Origin: Pigmentiphaga sp.
Lineage (GTDB): Bacteria; Pseudomonadota; Gammaproteobacteria; Burkholderiales; Burkholderiaceae_B
Length of the DNA: 64,000 nucleotides
Reading direction: 5' to 3'
Assembly: GCA_023228945.1 (NCBI GenBank)
Contig: JALOAI010000005.1
Coordinates: 130,914-194,913, forward strand
The notes beneath the pieces are model-generated. The model had not been told where the DNA came from. It did no database searches and was given only the letters and a program-made list of their open reading frames with translations. Positions 1 to 10,457 of this stretch are shown piece after piece. Each line of letters begins with the position of its first letter. Position 1 is the stretch's first letter. Both the position numbers and the translations under genes were made by a program.

Positions 1-1352
1 GGAGTGTACAGGCGCAATCGTGCGTCTGGAACCCGGTCGCGCAGTTCATGCAGCGTGGCGAGGGTTCCTCGATCCGGCGTCTGCCGGGCGTCGAGCGCGA
101 TCAGGAGCTCGGCCGGTGGGTGCGAGGCGTAGTGGGCCAAGAGACGATTGCGTGGGGTGCGATCGGTGAGGTTGCCCGCGTCCATCGTCGGCGCCGCGAG
201 ATCGGCCGGCGGCCAAATGATGTCGTCGGGGAGGTCCAGCGCCAGGACTTGGCGGGTACCCGCGGCCTGGCTCCAGCGTTCCTGTGATGCCGGAGTCGAA
301 GCGGCGGGCGGCCAGGAGGGCTGGGCAGGCGCCGGATCGGCGACGCCAAGCGGCGCGACGTCGTCGCGCAGGCGGGCGACTTGCACGGCCAGCCCCGGCG
401 AGCCCCAATCGGGTACCAGCCGGCGCCGGCGCGACAATACCCAGGCCAGGCAGGCGCCGCCGGCCAGCAGGCGCGGCAGGATGCCCCAGACCAGAATGCA
501 GCCCAGCAGCCAGCGCGACCAGAGCGCTTGCTCGGTGCTGCTCAGCGATTGCTGAGTGGTGGTGCGGGCGACAAGCTCGGCATCGGGCAGCGGAAAGCCC
601 AGCCAGGCCGGCAGCGCACCCAGGCCATGAGCCAAACCGACGAAGGCTTCGGGCGAGAGCAGGGTGGTTTCCCAGGTGAAGCCATAGCGGCGGGTGGCGA
701 ACAGCACCAGCAGCGTCAAGAGCGCGCTGGTCAGCGCCAGCAGCCACCAGCCATGGCTGGCCAGGCCGCCAAGCGCGCGCCAAAGGCCGGCGCGTTGCAG
801 CAGCCCCGACGCGGCCCGCGGCAACCAGAGACGAGCTTGTTCCGCCGGTGTGGCGGCCTCGGGAGCGGCACGGGGCCACGGCGCCTGGCCAGAGCCCAGG
901 CGGCTGGCCAGGCCCAGCGCCAGCCGAGCCGGCACGCTGCCGAGGTGGCGGCCCCAAGGCAGCGTTGCCAGCCAGAGCAGCAAGGTGAGCCACGACAGCC
1001 CCAGCAGGCCGAAGATGGCCCAGAACAGGTTGATCGGCGTGCTGCCGTCGCCCACGGCCGTGCTGGCAGCGAAGATGCCGGAGAGCAGGGCCGCCAGCGC
1101 CAGCAGCAACAGCCCCGCAAGGCCGCCACGCCGCCAGCGCCGCGCCGCCGCGGGCAGGCCCAGGCGGTCGGCCAGCGCCAGGTTGCGGCCGGCCGCCCGT
1201 TCGTAGGCGGGCCCCCGAGGCAGCGTTCGCACCACTTCGCCGTCGTCGCATGGGCCGTGGCGTTCTTCGAACAGCCGCACCGTCTCGATCATCCAGGCGG
1301 TGAATCCCGACGAACGGGGGGGCGGCGGCGACGTCTCGATCATGGGCGGCAT
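1..1352 (-). CDS. DUF2868 membrane protein, C-terminus cut by window edge
   Basis: An open frame of about 450 codons enters from the left edge and has no stop inside the window. The protein has a charged N-terminus (MIETVRLFEERHGPCDDGEV), then four clear hydrophobic segments: about residues 75-98, 105-130, 200-222 and 280-305. After these comes a soluble part ending at the edge in DARQTPDRGTLATLHELRDR. This layout fits the DUF2868 family, which in related Burkholderiales usually precedes a DUF3482 GTPase-like membrane protein; that partner would lie outside the window. The start could be ATG at 1352 or ATG at 1343; neither has a strong ribosome binding site. It diverges from the deacetylase gene at 1540. 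Function is unknown, so the family call comes from general resemblance and context. Confidence 0.72.
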   Translation of the reverse strand, partial: MPPMIETSPPPPRSSGFTAWMIETVRLFEERHGPCDDGEVVRTLPRGPAYERAAGRNLALADRLGLPAAARRWRRGGLAGLLLLALAALLSGIFAASTAVGDGSTPINLFWAIFGLLGLSWLTLLLWLATLPWGRHLGSVPARLALGLASRLGSGQAPWPRAAPEAATPAEQARLWLPRAASGLLQRAGLWRALGGLASHGWWLLALTSALLTLLVLFATRRYGFTWETTLLSPEAFVGLAHGLGALPAWLGFPLPDAELVARTTTQQSLSSTEQALWSRWLLGCILVWGILPRLLAGGACLAWVLSRRRRLVPDWGSPGLAVQVARLRDDVAPLGVADPAPAQPSWPPAASTPASQERWSQAAGTRQVLALDLPDDIIWPPADLAAPTMDAGNLTDRTPRNRLLAHYASHPPAELLIALDARQTPDRGTLATLHELRDRVPDARLRLYT

Positions 1353-1539
1353 CAAGGGGAGCGGGCAGGCGCCATTATGGCATCGCGCGCACGGGCCGCT
1401 TTCGCCGGCGGCGGCGGGCGGAAAGCGCGGCTGGCATTCCGTGCGGCATGGCGCGCGTGCCGCTCCCGCCAGGACGATCCCGTATGATGCGGGCTGTAGG
1501 CTGGCGGGCGTTCCGCCGCCAACCTTGCCGGAAGACGCC

Positions 1540-2283
1540 ATGGCCGTTCGCAATCGCCGTCCGATCCCGATCCTGATGTACCACCAGATCGATGCGCCGC
1601 CACCGCGCGGCACGCCGTTTCGCGGGCTGACGGTGGCGCCGCAGGTGTTCGCCCGCCATATGCGCTGGTTGCGCGCCCTGGGTTATCGCGGCCTGTCGAT
1701 GCGGGACCTGCGACCCTATCTGGCCGGAGAGCGCCAGGGCCGCGTGGTGGGCATCACCTTCGACGACGGTTTTGCCAGCGCCCAGCGGCATGTCTTGCCG
1801 ATCCTGCGCGAAACCGGTTTCACCGCCACCAATTACCTGGTGGCCGGGCATGCCGGCCAAACCAATTTCTGGGATGCCGCCAACGGCGTGCCCCCCATGG
1901 CGCTGATGACGGAAGCGCAGATCGCCGAATGGGCGGCGGCCGGCCACGAGGTGGGTTCGCACACCATGGATCATGCCGATCTGTCCACGCTGGAGCCGGA
2001 CGCAGCCCGCGAACAGATCGCGACATCCCGCCAACGGCTGGAGGCCCTGACCGGCGAGCGGGTGACGGCATTCTGTTATCCCTACGGCCATTTCAAGCCG
2101 GAACATGCCGAGATGGCGCGCGAAGCGGGCTATCTCGACGCCACCACCACGGCGCGCGGCCGGGTGCATGCGGGTGCCGACCCCTGGCGCCTGCCCCGCG
2201 TTCCGGTGGTGCGCTCCACCCACTTTCTGGCGCTGCTGCAGAAACTGGCCACCCCTTACGAAGACCGGCGGAGCGGGCGATGA
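1540..2283 (+). CDS. Polysaccharide deacetylase (NodB-homology, CE4 family)
   Basis: The 247-residue protein would remove acetyl groups from an N-acetylated surface polysaccharide. It carries the CE4 motifs: ITFDDGFAS (motif 1, catalytic/metal-binding DD), SHTMDH (motif 2, two metal histidines) and CYPYGHF (motif 3). The N-terminal IPILMYHQI is typical of this family. No signal peptide is visible, so it may act in the cytoplasm or be missing an export signal. The frame is open for 80 codons further upstream, but that stretch is low-complexity Arg/Gly/Ala, so ATG 1540 directly before AVRNRRPIPILMYH was chosen. The stop overlaps the next gene as ATGA, so the two are probably translated together on one surface-glycan transcript. 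Confidence 0.88.
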   Translation: MAVRNRRPIPILMYHQIDAPPPRGTPFRGLTVAPQVFARHMRWLRALGYRGLSMRDLRPYLAGERQGRVVGITFDDGFASAQRHVLPILRETGFTATNYLVAGHAGQTNFWDAANGVPPMALMTEAQIAEWAAAGHEVGSHTMDHADLSTLEPDAAREQIATSRQRLEALTGERVTAFCYPYGHFKPEHAEMAREAGYLDATTTARGRVHAGADPWRLPRVPVVRSTHFLALLQKLATPYEDRRSGR

Positions 2284-3425
2284 ACGAGCCCGCGGCCGGC
2301 ACGCCGCCACGCTGGCGCATCGCCTTCATCGCGCGCCGTTTTGGCGCGCGCTTCGGCGGCGCCGAAGCCTATGCCGAACATCTGCTGCGGCAATTGTCCC
2401 TACGCCATGAGGTCCATGTTTTCTGCCAGGAGTGGGACAGCGCGCTGGATCTGCCGCGCACGGTGCTGCCCTGGCCGCGCGGCTGGCCGCGCTGGCTCAA
2501 CCTCTGGCGGTTCTCGCGGCGCTGCGCCATCTTGACGAAAGACTTCGATATCGTGCATTCGCACGAGAATGCGCCGGCCGGCCACGTGCACGGCGTGCAC
2601 GTGATGCCGGTGCGCTATTCGCGCCGGCAACGCGACCGCACCGTCTGGCGACGGCTGGCCACGCGCTTCAGTCTGCGCTGGCAGGCCTACCTGGCGATGG
2701 AGGCCGCGCGTTATCGGCCCGCGCCAGGCAAGCGGCTGGTGGCGGCATCCGGCCTGATCGATGCCCAGATCGGTGCCGTGTACGCCCGCACCGCGCCGCG
2801 CACGGTCATCACGCCGGGGGTGGCGTTGCCGGCCGCCATCCCCGGCCGCGCCGAGGTGCGGCGCGAGCTGGGACTGCCGGCGGATGCCTGGCTGGCCATA
2901 CTGGTGGCCAACGATCCCTGGCGCAAGGGCTATGCCGCCATCTTGCAGGCCATGGCGATGGCGCCGGGCTGGTCGCTGCTGGTGGTGGGCGGCGAGGGCG
3001 ATACGGTGCGGCGCGTGCGGGCGGCCGCCGACGAGGCGGGTCTGGCGGAGCGCGTATTCGCCTGGGGCGGCCAGACGGATGTCTGGCCCTGGTATGCCGC
3101 CGCGGATGCCTGCGTGTTTCCGACCCTGGGCGACGCCTTCGGCATGGTGCCGCTCGAAGCGATGGCACTTGGGCGGCCCGTGGTGATCAGCGCCGAGCCG
3201 TATTGCGGCCTGACACGGCACTTGCGACACGACATCAACGCGTTGGTGCTCGATGATCCGCGCGATCCCGCGGCGCTGGCCGCCGCGGTACGGCGTTTGC
3301 TCCAGGAGGATGGGCTGGCCAGGCGCCTGGGAGAGGGGGGCGCCGCTCTCGCAGCGACTTTCGGCTGGGACGGCATTGCGACCGCCTACGAGCGCGAGTA
3401 CCGACTGGCGCTCGAAGGGCGTTGA
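2280..3425 (+). CDS. Glycosyltransferase family 4 (GT-B fold)
   Basis: The 381-residue protein is a retaining GT4 enzyme that should transfer a sugar from an activated donor to a lipid or glycan. The N-terminal half opens with IAFIARRFGARFGGAEAYAE, the glycine-rich loop of the acceptor domain. The C-terminal half has the donor-site signature with the E-x7-E spacing (DAFGMVPLEAMALGRPVV), after a region resembling VFPTLGD. Its ATG overlaps the deacetylase stop by four bases. The pairing resembles LPS-core or capsule modification genes, but the substrate cannot be read from sequence. The frame stays open upstream to 1929 inside the deacetylase gene; that extension has no family similarity and was discarded. 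Confidence 0.88.
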   Translation: MNEPAAGTPPRWRIAFIARRFGARFGGAEAYAEHLLRQLSLRHEVHVFCQEWDSALDLPRTVLPWPRGWPRWLNLWRFSRRCAILTKDFDIVHSHENAPAGHVHGVHVMPVRYSRRQRDRTVWRRLATRFSLRWQAYLAMEAARYRPAPGKRLVAASGLIDAQIGAVYARTAPRTVITPGVALPAAIPGRAEVRRELGLPADAWLAILVANDPWRKGYAAILQAMAMAPGWSLLVVGGEGDTVRRVRAAADEAGLAERVFAWGGQTDVWPWYAAADACVFPTLGDAFGMVPLEAMALGRPVVISAEPYCGLTRHLRHDINALVLDDPRDPAALAAAVRRLLQEDGLARRLGEGGAALAATFGWDGIATAYEREYRLALEGR

Positions 3426-3434
3426 TGGCAAGGT

Positions 3435-3462
3435 CTTGAAATCAACCTCAATGCCCCGATCT
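3435..3462 (+). promoter_or_regulatory. Heat-shock (sigma-32) promoter of clpB
   Basis: CTTGAAA lies at 3435-3441 and CCCCGATC at 3454-3461, separated by 12 bases. This matches the enterobacterial sigma-32 pattern CTTGAAA-(11-16)-CCCCATNT with one inserted G. It lies about 90 bases before the clpB ATG, where heat-shock control is expected. Confidence 0.8.
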
Positions 3463-3550
3463 TTGCCTCATCCGCCAGCCTGGTTGGCGGCCGGATATGC
3501 CGGCCGCGCCGGGTTCATGGCCAACCCTATCGCCAGAGATCGAGAATCCC

Positions 3551-6135
<2,585 letters not shown>

Positions 6136-6139
<4 letters not shown>

Positions 6140-7056
6140 TCACCCTGCGCCAGCTCAAGGCCCTGGCCTTGATCGAGCAGACCGGCAGCTTCACCCAGGC
6201 TGCCGAACGGCTTTTCATCACGCAGTCGGCGGTCAGCTCCCTGATCCGCGACCTGGAGCGGGAAGTCGGCCAGCCCCTGGTGGCGCGCGGGCGCCACATC
6301 CATCTTACCCAGGCCGGCAAGCACCTTCACGCCGCCGGCCTGCGGGCCCACCTGGAACTCGAGCGGGCTTTGGGCGACATCCAGGGCGATGCGCCCTGGC
6401 GCGAACCCTGGCTGCGCGTGGGCGTCGGGCCGCTCACGGCGGCCACCGTGCTGCCCGCCGCCATCGCCGACCTGCGGCGCCGGGGCAGTAGCCTGCGGAT
6501 TGCCGTGGTCGACCGGCCGGTGCGCATGCTTGGCGACATGCTTACCAGCGGCGAAACCGGCGTGGTCGTGGGCGCCCTGGACGCCATTACCAGCGGCGCG
6601 CAGGCCTTTGACTCCCAACTCTTGCTGGAAGACACCTTGTGCGTCGTCGGTTCGGTCGGCCACCCCTTGGCTGCACTGCCCCCCGGGCCGGTGGCGTGGC
6701 GCGAATTGCGCAAGACCGAGCTCGTGCTGGTGGGGCGGGGCGATGGCCAATGGAACGTCCTGCTGCAGGATGCGCTTGCCTCCGAAGACGGCTTGCGGGT
6801 CGGCCATGAGGTGCAACTGCTCTCCACCGCGCTGGCCCTGGTGCGGCAGGAGCTCGGCGTGGCCGTGCTGCCGCGCCTGGCTACGCGCGATCTCGATCCG
6901 GCGCGGTTTGCCGTGCGCGAACTGGATATCGGCGAGGCGCGCTGGCGCACCTATTGGGTGCGGCGGCGGGGAGCCGAGCACGATGACGCGGCCTGCGCCG
7001 AACTGTGGGCGGCCTTGCGGCGAGTGGTGGACGAATACCGCGGCGTTTGGCGGTGA
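6136..7056 (+). CDS. LysR-family transcriptional regulator
   Basis: The 306-residue protein starts with a LysR winged helix-turn-helix (ITLRQLKALALIEQTGSFTQ, then AAERLFITQSAVSSLIRDLE). It continues with a periplasmic-binding-like co-inducer domain (about 95-300). The ATG lies inside the clpB stop (ATGA), so it is probably co-translated with clpB and may rise during heat shock, which is unusual for this family. No divergent target gene of the classical LysR kind is next to it, so the ligand and regulon are unknown. Start choice is fixed by the overlap and the standard N-terminus. Confidence 0.92.
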
Positions 7057-7233
7057 AGTCCCTCTTAAAGGGGGGCTTCGGACACGGCTGGATCGTACTG
7101 TCGAGCCGCAGGGATCGCTACGTATGTTCGTCGAATTCCACGCCTTGCCCAAGCAGAGGCCGGCAGACCCGCATACCCGGCGCCCGGAGTCAAGGCATCC
7201 GTTGTATACGTTGCCGGCGTGAACGATCTTTCA

Positions 7234-7262
7234 TTGACGATAATGCAAAATTGCATTAATTT
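7234..7262 (+). promoter_or_regulatory. Promoter with palindromic operator of the toxin-antitoxin pair
   Basis: A -35 box TTGACG (7234-7239) and an AT-rich -10 candidate TAATTT (7257-7262) are 17 bases apart. Between them is a perfect inverted repeat, AATGCAA-AA-TTGCATT (7242-7257). Such a site is where an AbrB-type antitoxin usually represses its own operon. The repeat is seen directly; its use is inferred. Confidence 0.6.
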
Positions 7263-7292
7263 GTTGGTCGATGACTCAATGGAGCAGACACT

Positions 7293-7559
7293 ATGAGCAC
7301 ATTGACCGTGACTTCTCGAGGGCAGGTGACTTTTCGGCGGGAAGTCCTGCAACACCTTGGGATCAAACCGGGCGAGAAAGTTGAACTCGACCTGTTGCCG
7401 GACGGCCGTGCCGAGTTGCGGGCCGCGAAGCCGAAAGGCTCATTTCGGGAGCTGCGGGGGGTTCTCAAGGACAGAACCAACGGTGCGCGCTTGAGCATCG
7501 AGGAAATCAACGAGGCCATCGCGCAAAGGGGCGCGGCAGCCGGGATGGGCGAGGAATGA
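7293..7559 (+). CDS. AbrB/SpoVT-type antitoxin (VapB-like)
   Basis: This 88-residue protein has the swapped-hairpin AbrB DNA-binding domain at its N-terminus: STLTVTSRGQVTFRREVLQH, then LGIKPGEKVELDLLPDGRAEL. The C-terminal half (about 48-80) is polar and helical and probably wraps the toxin. The start ATG lies 35 bases after a palindromic operator, and the stop overlaps the toxin start as ATGA. It should neutralise the PIN toxin and repress the operon. The pair lies in an accessory stretch with atypical spacing. Confidence 0.88.
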   Translation: MSTLTVTSRGQVTFRREVLQHLGIKPGEKVELDLLPDGRAELRAAKPKGSFRELRGVLKDRTNGARLSIEEINEAIAQRGAAAGMGEE

Positions 7560-7951
7560 AGGTAACCGCCGATACCAACGTCCTGCTGCGGGCCATGGTG
7601 GCAGACGACGAGGCGCAGGCGGCACGGGCGATCGAGTTGCTGGAATCGGCTGACATGGTGGCGGTGAGCTTGCAAACGCTGTGCGAGTTTGTGTGGGTGT
7701 TGCGTGGCCGATATGGCGTGGATCGGGCGGACATTGCCGCTGCGATCCGGGCCTTGTTGAACACGAACAATGTTGTTGTCAGCCGTCCGGCGGCGGAGGC
7801 AGGTCTTGCCCTGCTTGAAGCAGGGGGCGATTTTGCCGATGGCGTCATCGCTTTCGATGGGGCCTGGCTTGGCGCAGAGGTCTTCGTGTCGTTCGACAAA
7901 CGGGCGGTCTCCTTGCTGACGAAGCAGGGGCAGGCGGCTCGCCTGCTGTAG
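7556..7951 (+). CDS. PIN-domain ribonuclease toxin (VapC-like)
   Basis: This 131-residue PIN-domain protein is expected to cleave RNA with Mg/Mn. Acidic residues at the expected places are visible: D in MKVTADTNVLLR, E in LQTLCEFVW, and D residues in GGDFADGVIAFDGAWL and FVSFDKRA. Translation is coupled to the antitoxin by a four-base overlap. Length and motif spacing are normal for VapC, so the toxin looks intact. The RNA target is not predictable from sequence. Confidence 0.9.
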   Translation: MKVTADTNVLLRAMVADDEAQAARAIELLESADMVAVSLQTLCEFVWVLRGRYGVDRADIAAAIRALLNTNNVVVSRPAAEAGLALLEAGGDFADGVIAFDGAWLGAEVFVSFDKRAVSLLTKQGQAARLL

Positions 7952-7981
7952 TCGTCTATCCGGCATGACGGGCAGGAGGCC

Positions 7982-8116
7982 ATGGGGCAACCTATCGGCG
8001 CCCTGAGCGTCGCTGCCCTTATCCACCGCCTCGATGCCTATCGTACTCGCGACGTCGCTGCGCAGCTACAACGCGCCACGGAACACGTTGGCCGTCTTTT
8101 ACAAAGGCGGGCATGA
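7982..8116 (+). CDS. Possible 44-residue ORF, or remnant
   Basis: A short frame reads MGQPIGALSVAALIHRLDAY and continues for 24 residues (TRDVAAQL..., ending QRRA). It is amphipathic and alanine/leucine-rich, and no family was recognised. It follows the PIN toxin by 30 bases without a good ribosome binding site. Its stop codon falls at the first bases of a repeat element. It may be the tail of a gene removed when the repeat arrived, or chance. Confidence 0.2.
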   Translation: MGQPIGALSVAALIHRLDAYRTRDVAAQLQRATEHVGRLLQRRA

Positions 8117-8319
8117 CCACGCGCCCAAGCGCAAGCCCCGGTCCACCTCGCGGCCTGCATGCCGCTTGGATGCGCCAGGCCCCGGCCAGTCCGCGGGGAC
8201 TGACCGGTGTCCATGCTTATCCTTCAGGACGGGGTCAAGCGAGGCAATTATTTTCTGGAGCCGAAGGCTCCCCCGAAGGGTGGCGGAGAAGCTCCGGCCA
8301 GGAGGCCGGAGTTCTTCAC
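8113..8319. repeat. Composite intergenic repeat, copy 1 (modules A, B and C)
   Basis: Module A begins TGACCACGCGCCCAAGCGCA at about 8114. Module B follows (about 8140-8216) and contains the hairpin CAGTCC-GCGG-GGACTG. Module C (8221-8319) has GGACGGGGTCAAGCGAGGCA near its start, the small hairpin GGAGCC-GAA-GGCTCC, and CTCCGGCC-AGGA-GGCCGGAG near its end. Module C recurs at 24626 and 44925, and modules A-B recur at 41524. All copies have the same orientation on the + strand. This copy sits between the 3' ends of two convergent genes. Confidence 0.85.
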
Positions 8320-8378
8320 AGATCAGTTGGCGTAAGTGCCCAGAGAGATAGCCGTTGCGGCCACCTGAACGTGTCGAG

Positions 8379-10451
8379 CTATCGTAGAGATATCGCAGCT
8401 GGAGAACCGGATCGGCCACGCCACCGCCGCGCTTCGGCGTCAACTGCCACGCCGTCGCCCGGTTGCCCCGTGGCGAGGTTCCATGGCGAGAGGTGCTCGC
8501 CGAGCCGGGACGCAGGCAAAGCCAGTTCCCAATCCTGGTCCGGCGAATTCGGCAAAAAGACCCGAAGCTCGCCATCGGCCAACGCCACGATCGCGAGCCG
8601 GCCCTCCGCCAGCGACTGCCACTCCACGGCGCCGATGGGCACGCCTTCCGTCAACAGGCCATGCAGCGTGCGTAGCACCGTACCGGACAGGCGCGGGTTG
8701 TACAGGTTGTCGACCAAACCGCGTCGCGGAAAGTAGCCGCGGTCGACGTCGTTGAGCGTATCGAGGAACACGGCATGCTCGGGGTGCGTGAAAGCCGCCA
8801 GGGCGGCCTCCACGACTCGACGGACATTGTGCGCTTCGTCGCGCCGGGCCCGGGCGGGGCTATCATCGGCCAGCCGGACATGCACCTGCGCCGCCAGCCC
8901 CAGCGCCCGGGCGCGGTGTATCGCCCGATCGATGCCCTCGGCCACGGGCTGGTCCTGGGCAATGCGAAACACCAGCGCCGCCAGTGGCGCCTGGCCCGCC
9001 AGCGGTGCGAAAGCCTCCAGCTCGGGATCGTCGGGCGTGAAGCCGTGATCCACCAGCAGCTTCACCTGCTTGCCGGTGCGCGCCTCGTGCGCGGCGTTCC
9101 AGAAGCGCGATACGCTGAGCGGCAGCCCCGTCGCCAGTTGCGTCGCGCGCAGGCGGTCCGGCCAGGTATCGGCGGGCGGCCAGGGCAGCACGAGCTCCAG
9201 GCCGGTAAGCCAGTCGCGATGCTCGGCGAGCAAGGCGCAGGCCGCGGGTTCGGGAAACTGGAACGCGAACACCCGGAAGCGATTGCCCTGGGAGGCGAGC
9301 AAGCGCATGCGCTGGCGTGCCGCTGGATCCCGCAAATCCTGCAGCGGAACCCTGAGATGGCGTATGCCCATCTCCCAGAGAGCCATGATGGCGTAATCGT
9401 TGCGCGCCTGCTTGCGCTGGAACTCATCCAGCATGCTGCTGAAGGGGATGGCCTTGAGCGCAGTCCAATCGTGGCGCAAATCCAGACCCAGGGTGGGCAG
9501 CCAGCCGTAGGCCGGCGGCAGGCGGGGCCAGTCGCGCTGCGCGGAGAAGCGGGCGGCGGGCGCGGAATCCAGGCTAGGCTCGGCATCCAGCCCGGGCTCG
9601 GGATACAGGCGCAGCAGTTGCGGGACGATACGGTCGGGATAGACGTCGACCACCAGGATCGCCAGCTTGGCGACGTCGTTGCGCCCATTCTCGTGCGCCT
9701 GGGGTTGCGGGGCCGACAATACCTCGGCGTAATCCGCGCGCGCGAAGCCGGTGGAAGGCATCAGAAACACCGGCGTGCCCGCGATTTCGTTGCAGAAGAA
9801 ATTATGCACATGACCGGTGAACACGGCGTCGAAGCCATGCCTGGCAATCCGCTCCAACAGCCAGCCGCGACCCGGTTCATCGAGGTTGTCGTAGTGGCCC
9901 GGCTCATCGGCGCTGGCCACGAAGGGCGGATAATGCAGGAACAAAAACTTGCGTCCGGCGGCCTGCGCCGCGGCCTGCTCGAACCAGCGCGCTTGCGCCG
10001 CTTCTTCCGGCAGGCCCGAATTGATGAGCGAGGTGTGCAGCACGAAGCCATGGCAGCCGCCGTGCTCGAAGGCGTAGTACGGGCGGCCGAAATGTGCCTC
10101 GTACTGGGCCAGGTGCGCGGGCTGGATCACGCCCGCGGGCACATAGGCCGCGTGCTTGTCGCCCGAATCATGATTGCCGGCCACCACGTGCAGCGGCGCC
10201 TGGAGTTCCGCCATGGCCTCGCGAAACGCCGCTACCGCCTCCGGATAGAGGGCGGCGTCGGGCACGGGATGCACCATGTCGCCCACATGGACGACGAAGT
10301 CCGGATTCAGCCGATTGAGCTGTCGCACCGCATGCCGCAGCCGCGAATTCGTCAGGCGATGCGAGGCGAAGGGCGACAGCGCGCCCTCGTCTTCGGGGTT
10401 GGCATGGGTGTCCGCCAGGACGGCGAAGCGGAAACTGGGGAGGGAGGCCAT
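8379..10451 (-). CDS. Calcineurin-like metallophosphoesterase with large C-terminal domain
   Basis: The 690-residue protein has an N-terminal phosphoesterase domain (about 1-275) with all metal ligands: D14 and H16 in ADTHAN, D58 in VGDMVH, GNHD near 92-95, the histidine of FLFLHYPPF, and GHVHNF. This domain resembles CpdA/Icc-type cyclic nucleotide or phosphodiester hydrolases. Residues about 315-690 form a second domain not recognised as a standard phosphoesterase extension. Its alternating hydrophobic strands and segments such as MGIRHLRVPLQDLRD and VKLLVDHGFTPDD look like an alpha/beta barrel. No signal peptide is visible. It ends 6 bases before the start side of the Bug receptor gene, so both may be one transcript, receptor first. 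Substrate unknown. Confidence 0.85.
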   Translation of the reverse strand: MASLPSFRFAVLADTHANPEDEGALSPFASHRLTNSRLRHAVRQLNRLNPDFVVHVGDMVHPVPDAALYPEAVAAFREAMAELQAPLHVVAGNHDSGDKHAAYVPAGVIQPAHLAQYEAHFGRPYYAFEHGGCHGFVLHTSLINSGLPEEAAQARWFEQAAAQAAGRKFLFLHYPPFVASADEPGHYDNLDEPGRGWLLERIARHGFDAVFTGHVHNFFCNEIAGTPVFLMPSTGFARADYAEVLSAPQPQAHENGRNDVAKLAILVVDVYPDRIVPQLLRLYPEPGLDAEPSLDSAPAARFSAQRDWPRLPPAYGWLPTLGLDLRHDWTALKAIPFSSMLDEFQRKQARNDYAIMALWEMGIRHLRVPLQDLRDPAARQRMRLLASQGNRFRVFAFQFPEPAACALLAEHRDWLTGLELVLPWPPADTWPDRLRATQLATGLPLSVSRFWNAAHEARTGKQVKLLVDHGFTPDDPELEAFAPLAGQAPLAALVFRIAQDQPVAEGIDRAIHRARALGLAAQVHVRLADDSPARARRDEAHNVRRVVEAALAAFTHPEHAVFLDTLNDVDRGYFPRRGLVDNLYNPRLSGTVLRTLHGLLTEGVPIGAVEWQSLAEGRLAIVALADGELRVFLPNSPDQDWELALPASRLGEHLSPWNLATGQPGDGVAVDAEARRWRGRSGSPAAISLR

Positions 10452-10457
10452 GGGCGA

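Larger units (their letters stand above)
7952..8378. other. Gene-free stretch between PIN toxin and metallophosphoesterase
   Basis: About 430 bases hold one doubtful 44-residue frame and a composite repeat (8113-8319). The last 60 bases lie just beyond the 3' end of the phosphoesterase gene. No RNA gene or promoter was recognised. Confidence 0.6.

Noticed and set aside
46..1251. A 401-codon - strand frame in the first kilobase
   Set aside because: It is the wrong frame of the same strand: the neighbouring frame encodes a membrane protein with clear hydrophobic segments, this one only Arg/Ala/Gly-rich sequence.
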